A DNA stretch of 58,891 bases from Gemmatimonadota bacterium (GCA_009692115.1 SHZU01000013.1:1-58891), one strand, 5' to 3'. Counted from the stretch's first letter, positions 35,372-44,912 are shown. A program made the numbers and translations. The notes: a model not told the origin generated them from the sequence alone.

Positions 35372-36928
35372 ATGCGAAGCAGCTTCCTAGTGGTGGGAGC
35401 CTTGGCGTTCATTGCTCTCCCGGCCGTAGCGCAGGAGAAGGGCACGATCGAAATCGGCGGCTTCGGTCGGTACACCAAGTACGACGGCAGCTTCAGCACG
35501 TCAAACAAGAGCCAGAATAGTTTCGGTGCGGGTGGCCGTCTCGGGTACTTCCTCTCGCCGAAATTCTCGCTCGAGGCGGACGCGTCGTTCAACGCCACCG
35601 ATCTCAAGAATTACTTCACCGGGCAAGCCAGTTCGCCGATCCGGCACTCGCCGATCCATCTCCGGGGCCTCTATCACGCTCCGTTAGGCACCAAGGCGAG
35701 CCTCCTGCTCGGTGCCGGCCCGATGGTCAACTACTACGGGAAATCCAACAACGCCGCCGTCAAGACGATTTTCGGTAACGATTTCGGGGTCGGCGGGTTG
35801 GTGGGTCTTCGCTACAAGGTCAACAGCTGGCTCTCCCTCCGCGGCGACGGCACGCTCGACTTCACGCCGAGCCCCCGCAACGGAGGCACCGAGGTCCAGG
35901 CGCTCGGACCGGTGGCGTCGGTCGGCGATCCGTCGAGCAACACCCACTTGGCGGCGCAACTCGGGCTCTCGATCTTCCAGAATTCGAAGTGCACCAAGCG
36001 GCTCGAAGGGATTGACCTGACGCGGAACACGGCCAGCGTGCAAACCGGCCAGTCGGTCGCCTTCAACGTCTCCGGCCGGCTCTGCGACGGGTCCTCCACC
36101 ACGCCGCAAGTGACCTACGCGGTCATGCCGGGCGGCACGATCGGTCCGAACGGCGTGTTCAGCTCGAACACCGCCGGCACCTACCGGGTCGTCGCGACGA
36201 CGTTGAACGGCAAGTACGCCGACACCTCGACCGTCACGGTCACCCCCCCGCCCCCGCCCGCGCGGTTGTCGCGGATCGAGATCAGCCCGAAGACCTCGAA
36301 CCTCAAACTGGGCGAATCGGCAACCTACGCGATTACCGGCTACTGGACCGATGGAAACAGCCGGGCCATGCGCGCCGACGAGTGCACCGTGGCCGCCGAA
36401 GGCAGCCCGAGCGCCCAGGCGTGGACCTACAGTTGGAGCCGGAGCGGCGATTACGGTGTGACGGCCACCTGCTCCGGTTCCTCGGATCGGGCCGCGGCCA
36501 CCGTCAGCGGGCTCTCGGTCATGCTCCGGGCCATGTTCGGCACCAACCAGTACAACGAGGCCGCCGGCGTCGATCGGATGTCGCTCGATCAGGTGGCTGA
36601 GAACATGAAGACCGACCAGACGATCCGGGTCTACATCGACGGGCACACCGACTGGCGGAACAGCGTCAAGTACAATGCCTGGCTGTCCCAGAAGCGGGGC
36701 GAGTTCATCCAGCGCGAGTTGGTGAAGCGCGGCATCGACAAGGGCCGGACCACGGTTCGCGCCTTCAGCGAGTGCAAGCCGAGCGCCGACAACACCACCG
36801 ACGACGACATGACGCAGAACCGCCGGGTCGAACTCAACCAGATCGAGACGGCGGCGCCGGAACCCGCCGCCACCTGCGCGGAGACCGGCCCGAACGGTAC
36901 CAGCAAGATCGGTCGCCCCGGCGAGTAG
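35372..36928 (+). CDS. OmpA family outer-membrane protein with Ig-like domain
   Basis: A 518-residue envelope protein. The signal peptide (cleavage near AVAQE, residues 18-22) is followed by an eight-strand-like beta-barrel (about 25-210), a bacterial Ig-like (Big2-type) region (about 215-385) and a C-terminal OmpA/MotB peptidoglycan-binding domain (about 390-500) with YIDGHTDWRNS and the QNRRVEL motif. The strong site GGAAGGAG precedes the ATG. It links the outer membrane to the wall. A near-perfect terminator follows at 36952. Confidence 0.87.
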   Translation: MRSSFLVVGALAFIALPAVAQEKGTIEIGGFGRYTKYDGSFSTSNKSQNSFGAGGRLGYFLSPKFSLEADASFNATDLKNYFTGQASSPIRHSPIHLRGLYHAPLGTKASLLLGAGPMVNYYGKSNNAAVKTIFGNDFGVGGLVGLRYKVNSWLSLRGDGTLDFTPSPRNGGTEVQALGPVASVGDPSSNTHLAAQLGLSIFQNSKCTKRLEGIDLTRNTASVQTGQSVAFNVSGRLCDGSSTTPQVTYAVMPGGTIGPNGVFSSNTAGTYRVVATTLNGKYADTSTVTVTPPPPPARLSRIEISPKTSNLKLGESATYAITGYWTDGNSRAMRADECTVAAEGSPSAQAWTYSWSRSGDYGVTATCSGSSDRAAATVSGLSVMLRAMFGTNQYNEAAGVDRMSLDQVAENMKTDQTIRVYIDGHTDWRNSVKYNAWLSQKRGEFIQRELVKRGIDKGRTTVRAFSECKPSADNTTDDDMTQNRRVELNQIETAAPEPAATCAETGPNGTSKIGRPGE

Positions 36929-36951
36929 TTCGCCGGCAGGGCACGAAGTAG

Positions 36952-36988
36952 AAAGGCCGTCCTCACCCCGAGGACGGCCTTTCTTTTT
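36952..36988. terminator. Bidirectional terminator between ompA-like and DMT genes
   Basis: AAAGGCCGTCCTC (36952-36964), loop ACCCC, GAGGACGGCCTTT (36970-36982), then CTTTTT. The stem is a perfect 13 bp. The A-rich 5' arm can serve the convergent DMT transporter gene, which ends at 36988. Confidence 0.9.
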
Positions 36989-37959
36989 CACTCCGCTCGC
37001 CGGGGAACCGGAAACTCGCCGGTTTCCAGGGTACCAACCTCCTCCTCGATCGGATCGGGTTCGTGGTGAACCGGAACCCGAATCAGGACGACGCCGACCA
37101 GGCTGATGACCGCCCCGAGCAGCATCCGCCCGGTGAGGGCCTCATTGGCCAAACTCCACCCGAGGAAGACGGCCACCAGCGGGTTCACATACGCGGAGGT
37201 GCCCACCATTTGTGGGGTCGTTACCCGGAGCAGATAGGCAAACGCCGTAAAACCGATGATGCTGCCGAAGATGACCAGGTAGGCAAAAGCCGCCCACGAG
37301 CCTGGTGAGACCTGACTGACCGAGAACCCCCGGGTTTCACCGGCCACCAACGCCACCACCACGAGTTGGGCGCCGCCGACCAGCATCTTCATGCCGGTGG
37401 CCATGGCGGGGCTGGCCGGTAGGTGGTGCCGATGGGCGAAGACCGACCCCACCGCCCAGGCCACCGAAGCGCCTAACAGCGCAATGATTCCCCCGAGCGA
37501 GACGACCCCGCTGGTGGTGCCGACATCGGGCGCGGCCAACAGGACCAGGCCGATCACCCCGAACCCGATCCCGGCCAAGACCCGAGTCGGCGGGCGGCGC
37601 CAGCGATCGAGGGCGCTCTCCAAAATGACCGTCCAGATCGGCGACGTCGATGCCAACAACGCGGTTCGTCCCGACGGCACGTGCTGCTCGGCCCAGACGA
37701 CCAACCCGTTGCCCAACACGAAGAACAGGGTCCCGAGAATCGAGGCGGTTCGCCAGGAAACCAGGTCGGGCAGCGCCTCGCCTTGCCACCGGGCCCAGGC
37801 CACCAGGATCGTCCCGGCCAGCAGAAACCGGGCAGCCGCCAGCAAAAATGGCGGCATGGTGTGGATCGCGATCTGAATCCCGAGATAGGTCGAGCCCCAG
37901 ACGAGATAGATCGCCGCGAACGCCCAGAATACGAGGGTTCGGTTGGCGGTTGCCTTCAC
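36988..37959 (-). CDS. EamA/DMT family transporter
   Basis: A 323-residue polytopic protein with ten hydrophobic helices in two EamA repeats (AAIYLVWGSTYLGIQIAI near residue 15; the second repeat starts near GGIIALLGASVAWAVGS). Exporters of amino acids and metabolites belong here. The GTG at 37959 overlaps the stop of the AI-2E family gene (GTGA) and begins the homologous region. The C-terminal tail is acidic (EPDPIEEE). Confidence 0.85.
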   Translation of the reverse strand: MKATANRTLVFWAFAAIYLVWGSTYLGIQIAIHTMPPFLLAAARFLLAGTILVAWARWQGEALPDLVSWRTASILGTLFFVLGNGLVVWAEQHVPSGRTALLASTSPIWTVILESALDRWRRPPTRVLAGIGFGVIGLVLLAAPDVGTTSGVVSLGGIIALLGASVAWAVGSVFAHRHHLPASPAMATGMKMLVGGAQLVVVALVAGETRGFSVSQVSPGSWAAFAYLVIFGSIIGFTAFAYLLRVTTPQMVGTSAYVNPLVAVFLGWSLANEALTGRMLLGAVISLVGVVLIRVPVHHEPDPIEEEVGTLETGEFPVPRRAE

Positions 37960-39023
37960 GGCGAAGGTGGCGGCGGCGACACGGTCGGCAGCGGAGCAGT
38001 CGCGACTTCGTCGGTGAACCCGCTGGCGCTGCCCGTCTTGACGAATTCCTCCCGGTACATCCCCAAGATTTCGAAGAAGTACGACAGCGCGAGCGGACCG
38101 ACCAAGAGGCCCAGGAGGCCGAAGTAACTCACGCCCGCCACGGCCCCGACCAGCGTAATGAGGGGATGGACCTGAGCAAACCGATTGAAGACGAGCGGCC
38201 GGAAGATGTAGTCGATTACCCCAGTCGTCGCGATGCTCCAGGCCGCCAGGAAGCCGGCGGCACCAAACCGGCCGTCGAACAGCAGGACGGCTACCCCGGG
38301 GCCCCAGATCATCCCGCTCCCGACCACCGGAAGAATGGCGAACACCACCGTCACCACGCCCCAAAACAACGGGTCGGGCAACCCCGTGAACGCGAAGCCG
38401 AGCGCCGCCGCGATCCCCTGAGCCCCGGCCGTCACCCCGGTGCCGATCACCGTCGAGACCGCCACCGCCCGGAACCGCTCCCGAAGGCGGTCCGTGTTGA
38501 CCGGGGAGAATGGGATATACGGCCGGACCGCATGCCAGACGACGTTCGGTTGGAGGAGCAGGTAGAACAACCCGAACAACGCCAGCAGGATGTTAAGTGC
38601 CAACCGGGTCATCGTGCCCAACAGCGAAAAGGCGTTACTCCCGAGCCAACCGACTACGGTCTGGCCCAGCCGGACCAACTCGGCGCCGACATCGAACGGC
38701 CCAAGCTGGAGCAGCCGGATTCGATCCAGGAGGGGGCCGGCCATCACTTTGCCGGCCATCCCTTGAGCTTGGCCGAGAATCAGGCTGAGGAGCGAAACCC
38801 CCGGGATGACGATCAGGAGGATGGTGAGCAAAATCACCAGGCCCGCCGACTTGGCCGGACTGAGCCACTTCGTCAGCCGGGTATGAACCGGCTCGAGAAT
38901 GACGTACAGCACCGGCACGGCGATCAACCCGGTGGCGTAGGGCGCCAGGGCAAGGGCCAAGCCCACGGTTAGCAACCCGAGGACCAGGGCGGCCCGCTGG
39001 TGCCGGGAATCGAAAAAGTTCAT
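37956..39023 (-). CDS. AI-2E family transporter
   Basis: A 355-residue membrane protein of the AI-2E/PerM family, with the usual two N-terminal helices, a central soluble segment (about residues 75-140) and five or more C-terminal helices, including AILPVVGSGMIWGP and LLGLLVGPLALSYFFE. Family members export peptides, auto-inducers or ions; the substrate here is unknown. A Pro/Ser-rich C-terminal tail ends the protein. ATG 39023 is preferred over the adjacent GTG at 39026. Confidence 0.85.
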   Translation of the reverse strand: MNFFDSRHQRAALVLGLLTVGLALALAPYATGLIAVPVLYVILEPVHTRLTKWLSPAKSAGLVILLTILLIVIPGVSLLSLILGQAQGMAGKVMAGPLLDRIRLLQLGPFDVGAELVRLGQTVVGWLGSNAFSLLGTMTRLALNILLALFGLFYLLLQPNVVWHAVRPYIPFSPVNTDRLRERFRAVAVSTVIGTGVTAGAQGIAAALGFAFTGLPDPLFWGVVTVVFAILPVVGSGMIWGPGVAVLLFDGRFGAAGFLAAWSIATTGVIDYIFRPLVFNRFAQVHPLITLVGAVAGVSYFGLLGLLVGPLALSYFFEILGMYREEFVKTGSASGFTDEVATAPLPTVSPPPPSP

Positions 39024-39106
39024 CACGAGAAGAGTAGGGAGAGCCAGAGACGCTGGTCAACCGGTGGAGGCACCTCTATCCCTATCCCTATCGTGAAACC
39101 GAGCCC

Positions 39107-39608
39107 ATGAGCGCCGAGGCGGATTTCCCATCCCAGTTGGCCGCCCCGCATGCGACGGAACCCCTCCTCGTCATCGACCGAGACCGGGTTCGCTTCGCCA
39201 ATCAGGCCTTTGCCAACCTGGTCGGCGTCCCGCTCTTGGACCTCGACGGGAAGGGTATCGACCAGCTGGTCACGATCCTCGACGAACCGCTGGTGGTCGA
39301 ACGACTTCGGAATGCGGTCCGGCAGGACCAACCGTTCCGCGGTGAAGCCACCTGTCACACCGCGAGCGGCGGGTTCGACACCGCTCTCGTCGCTCCAGGT
39401 GCTGGTCTTGGATGCCTTCAACAACCCAGTGGGCGACGAAACCGTCATCTGGGCGGCACGGGATGGCGGCTCGGTTGGAGGGATCCCGGGGACGGATTCA
39501 TCCGGCTTGGCCTCCACGACCATCCGCCGGGCCCCGACCCCGGGACCGCAGCGATTTCAGGCGACGACTCCACTCGGTACTGTCACCTTCATCGTGACGG
39601 CGCGGTAA
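39107..39608 (+). pseudogene. PAS domain fragment joined out of frame to an Ig-like domain fragment
   Basis: From the ATG at 39107 about 90 residues look like the start of a PAS sensor protein (LLVIDRDRVRFANQAFANLVG, then DEPLVVERLRNAVRQ). Near 39375-39400 the meaning jumps to another frame. There, about 75 residues up to a TAA at 39606-39608 read as a bacterial Ig-like repeat (VLVLDAFNNPVGDETV, GGSVGG, DSSGLASTT, a TTPLGTVTFIVTAR end). Neither half is complete and they are out of phase, so this is a deletion junction between two unrelated genes. Confidence 0.65.
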
Positions 39609-40329
39609 GCAGCGGGCGGATCGTCTTCCAGACGGTGGCCGCGACCAACTCCTGACCCCTCTGCGTTGGGTGAATTCCGTCGGCCTGGTTCAAAGAATCA
39701 ACCCCGGCCACCCCCTCGAGCAGAAACGGAATGAAGCTCGCCCCGTTGGCCTGGGCCAACTCGGGGAACAGGGTCCGGAACTTGGTGATGTAGGCCTGCC
39801 CCAGGTTCGGCATGGCCTCCATGCCCGTCAGCACCAACTTGGGCGCCGGTTCGAGGGCCCGAACCCGATCGAAGATCGCTTGGATATTGGCCCGGGTGCT
39901 GTCAGGGTTCTGCCCCCGCAGCCCGTCATTGGCCCCGGTTTCCACCATGACCACAGCGATGTTGCCCCGATCCAGAACCCAGCCCATCCGCCGAAGCGCC
40001 CCAGCCGAGGTCTCGCCGCTGACCCCTGCATTGACGGTGCGGTAGCCCAAGCCCAGGGAGTCGATCTTTCGCTGAATCAGGGCCGGATAGGCGAGCTTCG
40101 GGTCCGGCAACCCATAGCCGGCCGTCAGACTGGTCCCGACGAACACAACGAGCGGCGTGGAGTCTTCCGGGATCCCAGCCATGGTCGGCGGTTCCCGAAC
40201 CGACTCGGCCGCCGGGGGCTCTGGCGGAGGAGGATTCCGCCCCGAGTCACCGCAGCCCCCAAGCAGGCCGGCGGCAATGAAACCGAGGGCGGATCTCACT
40301 ATTATTGAGCCACGTATGAGCTTATCCAT
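39589..40329 (-). CDS. tesA: GDSL-type arylesterase/lysophospholipase, lipoprotein
   Basis: An approximately 246-residue SGNH hydrolase. Blocks I, II, III and V are VFVGTSLTAGYGL (Ser nucleophile, with GTS in place of GDS), NAGVSGETSAG, VETGANDGLRG and DGIHPT. The N-terminus has a lipobox GLLGGC, so it is probably a lipid-anchored periplasmic enzyme. The start is either ATG 40329, which overlaps the divergent ABC gene, or GTG 40299, which avoids overlap and still leaves a short signal. It stands divergent to a ybbA-ybbP-like pair, the same arrangement as tesA/ybbAP in Escherichia coli. Confidence 0.82.
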   Translation of the reverse strand: MDKLIRGSIIVRSALGFIAAGLLGGCGDSGRNPPPPEPPAAESVREPPTMAGIPEDSTPLVVFVGTSLTAGYGLPDPKLAYPALIQRKIDSLGLGYRTVNAGVSGETSAGALRRMGWVLDRGNIAVVMVETGANDGLRGQNPDSTRANIQAIFDRVRALEPAPKLVLTGMEAMPNLGQAYITKFRTLFPELAQANGASFIPFLLEGVAGVDSLNQADGIHPTQRGQELVAATVWKTIRPLLTAPSR

Positions 40330-41008
40330 AGAACCAATGCTCAAGTGCCAGGGACTCACCCAGACCTACGTGTCGGGGGGTCGGTCCCTTACGGTCCTGA
40401 ACAATATCACGTTCGCCCTCGAGCGCGGGGGCTTCCTCGCCATCGTCGGCCCCTCGGGAAGCGGCAAGACCACCCTGCTCGGCCTCCTGGCCGGGTTGGA
40501 CCGCCCCAGTTCGGGAACCATCGAGCTCGACGGGCACGACCTCGGGGGCATGACGGAGGACCAACGGGCCATTCTCCGGTCCCAGAAGGTGGGCTTCGTG
40601 TTTCAGCAATTCCACCTGATTTCGACCCTGACCGCCCGGGAAAACGTCCAGGTCCCGCTCGAGCTCCGGGATGAACCGGCCGAAGAACGGGCCCAGGACC
40701 TGCTCAGCCGGGTGGGGCTCGGCGATCGGGGCCATCACTACCCGGCCCAACTCTCGGGCGGAGAACAGCAACGGGTGGCATTGGCCAGGGCGTTTGCCTC
40801 CCGGCCCCAGATCCTCTTTGCCGACGAACCGACCGGTAACCTCGACGCCAAGAACGGGTCCAGCATCATCGACTTGATGATGGGCCTCAACCGCGAGTTG
40901 GGGACCACCCTTGTTCTCGTGACTCACGACCGCGAACTGGCCTCGAAGGCCCATCGGATGATCCGGCTTGCCGACGGGAACGTGGTCGAAGACGTGACCA
41001 TTCCATGA
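40316..41008 (+). CDS. ybbA: ABC transporter ATP-binding protein (YbbA/LolD type)
   Basis: A 230-residue ABC ATPase. Walker A is GPSGSGKTT (about residues 44-52), the Q-loop lies in FVFQQFHL, the signature is LSGGEQQR (about 149-156), Walker B is ILFADEPTGNLD and the H-loop is TTLVLVTHD. It would drive the FtsX-like permease encoded next (ATGA overlap), as in the MacB/YbbAP class that moves lipids or lipoproteins. Start: ATG 40316, or ATG 40337 in the same frame. The second would leave room for divergent promoters in the A+T-rich 40299-40336 stretch. Confidence 0.88.
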   Translation: MSLSIEPMLKCQGLTQTYVSGGRSLTVLNNITFALERGGFLAIVGPSGSGKTTLLGLLAGLDRPSSGTIELDGHDLGGMTEDQRAILRSQKVGFVFQQFHLISTLTARENVQVPLELRDEPAEERAQDLLSRVGLGDRGHHYPAQLSGGEQQRVALARAFASRPQILFADEPTGNLDAKNGSSIIDLMMGLNRELGTTLVLVTHDRELASKAHRMIRLADGNVVEDVTIP

Positions 41009-43605
41009 ACCTCAAGTTCGTCTTCAAATTGGCGTGGCGGGAAACCCGGGCGTCACGTCGGCGCTTGAGTCTCCTGGTGGGTTCGGTGGCGGCCGGCGTC
41101 GCGGCCTTGGTGGCCATCAACGGGTTCACCGACAATCTCCGCACCTCGGTCAGTGCCCAGGCCAAAACCCTGCTCGGCGCGGATGTCGCGATTTCGGGCC
41201 GCAAAGCCTTTCCCGATCAGATCGAGCGGCTCGTCGATACCCTGATCAAGGGTGACTCGGCCACTGGCACCCGGGGGGCCGCCGCTCGGGTCACCAGTTT
41301 TGCCGGAATGGCCTACGTGGCCCGGACCGCCGGGGTTCGCCTGGTCCAAGTCCGGGCCCTCGAGCCCGGCTATCCGTACTACGGCGATATCGTGACCTCG
41401 CCCGCGGGGCGCTGGGGCTCGGTCGCGGTCGGCGGACGCGCCGTGGTCGATCCATCCCTGCTTACCGCCCTCAGGGCCGTGGTCGGCGACACCCTGACGC
41501 TCGGCCAAGCCCGGTTCGTCATCGACGCCACAGTCAGCAACATCCCGGGCGACATCGGGGTGGCCACCTCGATCGGCCCTCGGGTCTTCATTGCCGCCGC
41601 CGATCTTCCGGCCACCAACCTGCTGCAGTTCGGATCGCGGGCGGAGTACGAGGTGTTCGTCAAGCTCCCCGATCCAACCAAGGCCCAGACCATTGCCGAC
41701 CAACGGCGCTTGCCGCTCCGGGAAATTCGCTACCGGATCCGGACGGTGGAGGACGATCGCGAGAACCTCACCGACTCGCTGACCCGGCTCGGCAACTACC
41801 TCGGGCTGGTGGCCCTGGTGGCGCTGTTGCTCGGCGGCCTCGGCGTGGCCAGCGCCACCCATTTGTTCATCCGGAAGAAACTCGACACGATCGCGGTCCT
41901 TCGGTGCCTGGGCGCCACGTCGGCCCAGGTGTTCCTGGCGTACCTGGTCCAGGCACTCGCCATGGGAGCGTTAGGCAGCCTGGTTGGGGCGGCGCTCGGG
42001 GTCAGCATTCAGCAGCTGCTGCCTTTCTTGGTGAAGGATTTCCTGCCGGTCGATGTCAAGGTCGCCATGGCACCCCAATCCCTGATCGTCGGGATCGGGC
42101 TCGGACTCTGGGTGGCCCTCGTCTTTGCCTTGCTGCCGCTGCTTGGGGTCCGCCGGGTCTCGCCGCTCGTGACCTTGAGGAGTGCCTACGAACCGGCCCC
42201 GGGCCGGGCCGACCCGTTGGCCTGGGCCGCATTCGGGCTCCTGGCATTGAGCGTCATCGGACTCTCGGCGGTTCAGGTCCAAAATCTCCGCGACGGGGCG
42301 ATCTTCGCCGGCGGTGTCGGCGTGGTGGTGTTGGTCCTCTGGCTCGCCGCGCTCGGGCTGATCGCGGCCCTGCGGCGATGGTTTCCGCGGCGGTTGCCCT
42401 ATCTGTACCGACAAGGATTGGCCAACCTCTACCGGCCGTCCAACCAAACCGCCACGGTCGTGCTGGCCCTCGGTTTCGGGGCGTTTCTGTTGGCCACGCT
42501 GTTCCTGGTCCAGCACAATCTGCTCCGGGAATTCCAGGTCGGTGGCGACACCAGCGCCGCCGGGCGCCCGAACCTGATGTTTTTCGATATCCAGCGCGAC
42601 CAGGCGGCGGGCGTCGACTCCGTTCTCACAGCGGCCGGTCATCCCGGGAGCGCCCCGGTGCCGATCGTGCCGATGCGAGTCGCCTCGCTCAAGGGCGTAC
42701 CGGTACCGGTGGTTCCCGACAGCGTACCCCGCGACACCACCGAGGCCGAGGAAGAAGCGCCCCGCCAGCGCCGGCCGGGCGGGTGGGCCGTCCGCCGCGA
42801 GTATCGCTCGACCTACCGCGATTCGATCACCGACAGCGAAAAGCTGGTGGCCGGCACCTGGTGGTCGGGTCCTCGCGGCGACGGACCCGCCCGGATTTCG
42901 GTGGATGCCGACCTGGCCCGCGACCTCGGCGTGACGATTGGGGACGAGATCGTCTGGGACGTCCAGGGCGTGCAGGTACCCAGCAAAGTCGTCAACCTGC
43001 GCCAGATCGACTGGGGGCGATTCCAAACCAACTTCTTCATCGTCTTCGAATCCGGAGTCCTCGAACAAGCGCCCCAGATGCTGGTGACCTTGACCCGGGT
43101 CGACAGCGCCGCCGTCCGCGGCCAAGTGCAACGCCAGATTGCCGAGCAATTCCCCAACGTGGCGGCCATCGATCTCTCCCAGATCCAAGAAGCGATCGAA
43201 GGGGTCCTGGCCAAGGCCGCCCTCGCCGTCCGGTTTCTGGCCCTGTTCAGCGTGGCGGCCGGCACCATCGTGCTGATCGGAGCGGTCACGACGGCCCGGC
43301 TCCAGCGGCTTCGCGAAGGCGTCTTGCTCAAGACCCTGGGCGCCACTCGCCGCCAAGTTCTCCGGATCTTGGTGGCGGAATACGTCGCGCTCGGCCTGCT
43401 GGCCGCGACCGTAGCCATCGTACTGTCGGCCGTGGCAGGATGGGCCTTGGCCAAATGGGTCTTCGAGGCCCGCTATGACCTGCCGTTGGGTTCGCTGACC
43501 GGCTTGACCGCTCTGCTCGTCCTCCTCACGTTGCTGGTTGGATTGTGGAGCAGCGCCGAGGTTCTCAAGCGACCGCCGCTGGCGGTGCTCCGCTCCGACA
43601 CTTAG
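41005..43605 (+). CDS. ybbP: FtsX-like permease (YbbP family)
   Basis: An 866-residue permease with an N-terminal helix, a large periplasmic MacB-like domain (about residues 45-250) and FtsX-type helix triplets (about 255-390). A central pair of helices, a second periplasmic domain (about 510-730) and a C-terminal helix triplet follow. This 4+2+4-like layout is that of YbbP. A Glu/Arg/Pro-rich loop (DTTEAEEEAPRQRRPGG) lies in the second periplasmic region. It works with the ATPase encoded immediately upstream, probably on membrane lipids or secreted products; the exact substrate is not known. Confidence 0.88.
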   Translation: MNLKFVFKLAWRETRASRRRLSLLVGSVAAGVAALVAINGFTDNLRTSVSAQAKTLLGADVAISGRKAFPDQIERLVDTLIKGDSATGTRGAAARVTSFAGMAYVARTAGVRLVQVRALEPGYPYYGDIVTSPAGRWGSVAVGGRAVVDPSLLTALRAVVGDTLTLGQARFVIDATVSNIPGDIGVATSIGPRVFIAAADLPATNLLQFGSRAEYEVFVKLPDPTKAQTIADQRRLPLREIRYRIRTVEDDRENLTDSLTRLGNYLGLVALVALLLGGLGVASATHLFIRKKLDTIAVLRCLGATSAQVFLAYLVQALAMGALGSLVGAALGVSIQQLLPFLVKDFLPVDVKVAMAPQSLIVGIGLGLWVALVFALLPLLGVRRVSPLVTLRSAYEPAPGRADPLAWAAFGLLALSVIGLSAVQVQNLRDGAIFAGGVGVVVLVLWLAALGLIAALRRWFPRRLPYLYRQGLANLYRPSNQTATVVLALGFGAFLLATLFLVQHNLLREFQVGGDTSAAGRPNLMFFDIQRDQAAGVDSVLTAAGHPGSAPVPIVPMRVASLKGVPVPVVPDSVPRDTTEAEEEAPRQRRPGGWAVRREYRSTYRDSITDSEKLVAGTWWSGPRGDGPARISVDADLARDLGVTIGDEIVWDVQGVQVPSKVVNLRQIDWGRFQTNFFIVFESGVLEQAPQMLVTLTRVDSAAVRGQVQRQIAEQFPNVAAIDLSQIQEAIEGVLAKAALAVRFLALFSVAAGTIVLIGAVTTARLQRLREGVLLKTLGATRRQVLRILVAEYVALGLLAATVAIVLSAVAGWALAKWVFEARYDLPLGSLTGLTALLVLLTLLVGLWSSAEVLKRPPLAVLRSDT

Positions 43606-43608
43606 GAG

Positions 43609-44529
43609 ATGACCATGCTCGCCATTGATCTTCGCGGCAAACGCGCCTTCGTCGCTGGAGTGGCCGATGACGGGGGCTTTGGATTTGCCATCGCCAAGGC
43701 GCTGGTGGAAGCCGGGGCCACGGTGTGCGTCGGAACCTGGCCGCCCGCCATGGGCATTTTCGAGAAGATGCTCGACCGCGGCAAGATGGATGACTCGATG
43801 ACCCTCGCCGCCGGGACCAAGTTGGTTTTCGAACGGATCTATCCCCTCGACGCGGCCTTTGACGTCCTGGAAGACGCGCCGGCCGAAGTCCGGGAGAACA
43901 AGCGATACAAGGAGCGGGGCGATTTCTCGATTCGGGGCCTCACGGATCGGCTCGCGGCGGATTTCGGACCCTCGTGCCTCGACATCGTGGTCCATAGCTT
44001 GGCCAACGGACCGGAAGTGAAGTCGCCCCTGCTGGACACCAGCCGCCAGGGCTACCTGGCCGCCATCAGCGTCAGCGCCTACAGCAACATCTCCCTGGTC
44101 CGCCATCTGGCGCCCCTGATGCGGCCGAATGGGTCGTTTCTCTCGCTCACCTACATGGCGAGCGAGCGGGTCATCCCGGGCTATGGCGGCGGCATGTCGT
44201 CGGCCAAGGCGGCCCTCGAGTCCGACACCCGGACGTTGGCATTCGAAGCCGGCCGGCGGTTCGGGGTCCGGGTCAATACGATTTCGGCCGGACCCTATGC
44301 TTCCCGAGCGGCCAGCGCCATCGGGTTGATCGACCGGATGATCAGCTACACCAAACAGCACAGCCCGCTGACCCGGGAGTTCGAGGCCACCGATGTCGGG
44401 AACGCCGCGGCGTTCCTGGCCAGTCCGTTGGCCGCCGGGATCACCGGTACGGTCATGTACGTCGACAACGGGTACCATGCCATGGGCATGGGGGTCGAGG
44501 TGCCGACGCCGCCGGCGGCGACCGAGTGA
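43609..44529 (+). CDS. fabI: Enoyl-ACP reductase, plant-type FabI
   Basis: A 306-residue short-chain dehydrogenase. It has the insertion-rich N-terminal half of plant-type enoyl-ACP reductases (GVADDGGFGFAIAKAL, then VHSLANGPEV at about residues 127-136). The catalytic region SLTYMASERVIPGYGGGMSSAKAALESD has Tyr and Lys near residues 192 and 199, and the C-terminus has SPLAAGITGTVMYVDNGYHAMG. It performs the last reduction of fatty acid elongation. It starts 3 nt after ybbP and overlaps the DUF423 gene by GTGA. Confidence 0.9.
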   Translation: MTMLAIDLRGKRAFVAGVADDGGFGFAIAKALVEAGATVCVGTWPPAMGIFEKMLDRGKMDDSMTLAAGTKLVFERIYPLDAAFDVLEDAPAEVRENKRYKERGDFSIRGLTDRLAADFGPSCLDIVVHSLANGPEVKSPLLDTSRQGYLAAISVSAYSNISLVRHLAPLMRPNGSFLSLTYMASERVIPGYGGGMSSAKAALESDTRTLAFEAGRRFGVRVNTISAGPYASRAASAIGLIDRMISYTKQHSPLTREFEATDVGNAAAFLASPLAAGITGTVMYVDNGYHAMGMGVEVPTPPAATE

Positions 44530-44912
44530 ACGCCCGAACGGTCCTGGCGATGGCCGGGCTGGCCGGCGCGTTAGGCGTCGGGCTCGGCGCCTTCGGGGCC
44601 CACCTGCTGGCGGCCCGTCTCGCCCCCGCCGATCTCGCCATCTTCGAAACCGCCGCCCGCTATCAGATGTTCCACGCCGTGGCGCTGCTCGGGCTCGCGG
44701 CGTGGATCGAGCGGCACCCGGCGCCCCGTCTCAGCTGGGCGGCGCGAGCGTTTGGATCGGGGATTTTGGTCTTTTCCGGAAGCCTCTACGCGCTGGTCCT
44801 GACCGGCCATCGGTGGCTCGGTGCCGTCACGCCGGTCGGCGGGGTCGCCCTGATCGCCGGGTGGATCCTGGTCATGGCCGAAGGGGCCTCCACCATGGAT
44901 CGCACCGGGTGA
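44526..44912 (+). CDS. DUF423 family membrane protein
   Basis: A 128-residue, four-helix inner-membrane protein of the DUF423 (YgdD-like) family. Landmarks are LGVGLGAFGAHLL (about residues 17-29), YQMFHAVALL (about 46-55), SGSLYALVLTG and the final TPVGGVALIAGW. Function unknown. It is GTGA-coupled to fabI and to the YkgJ gene. Confidence 0.85.
   Translation: MNARTVLAMAGLAGALGVGLGAFGAHLLAARLAPADLAIFETAARYQMFHAVALLGLAAWIERHPAPRLSWAARAFGSGILVFSGSLYALVLTGHRWLGAVTPVGGVALIAGWILVMAEGASTMDRTG

Noticed and set aside
41971-44478. An 835-codon open frame on the minus strand opposite ybbP and fabI
   Set aside because: Composition is that of an antisense shadow and no motif is recognisable; ybbP and fabI on the other strand are certain.
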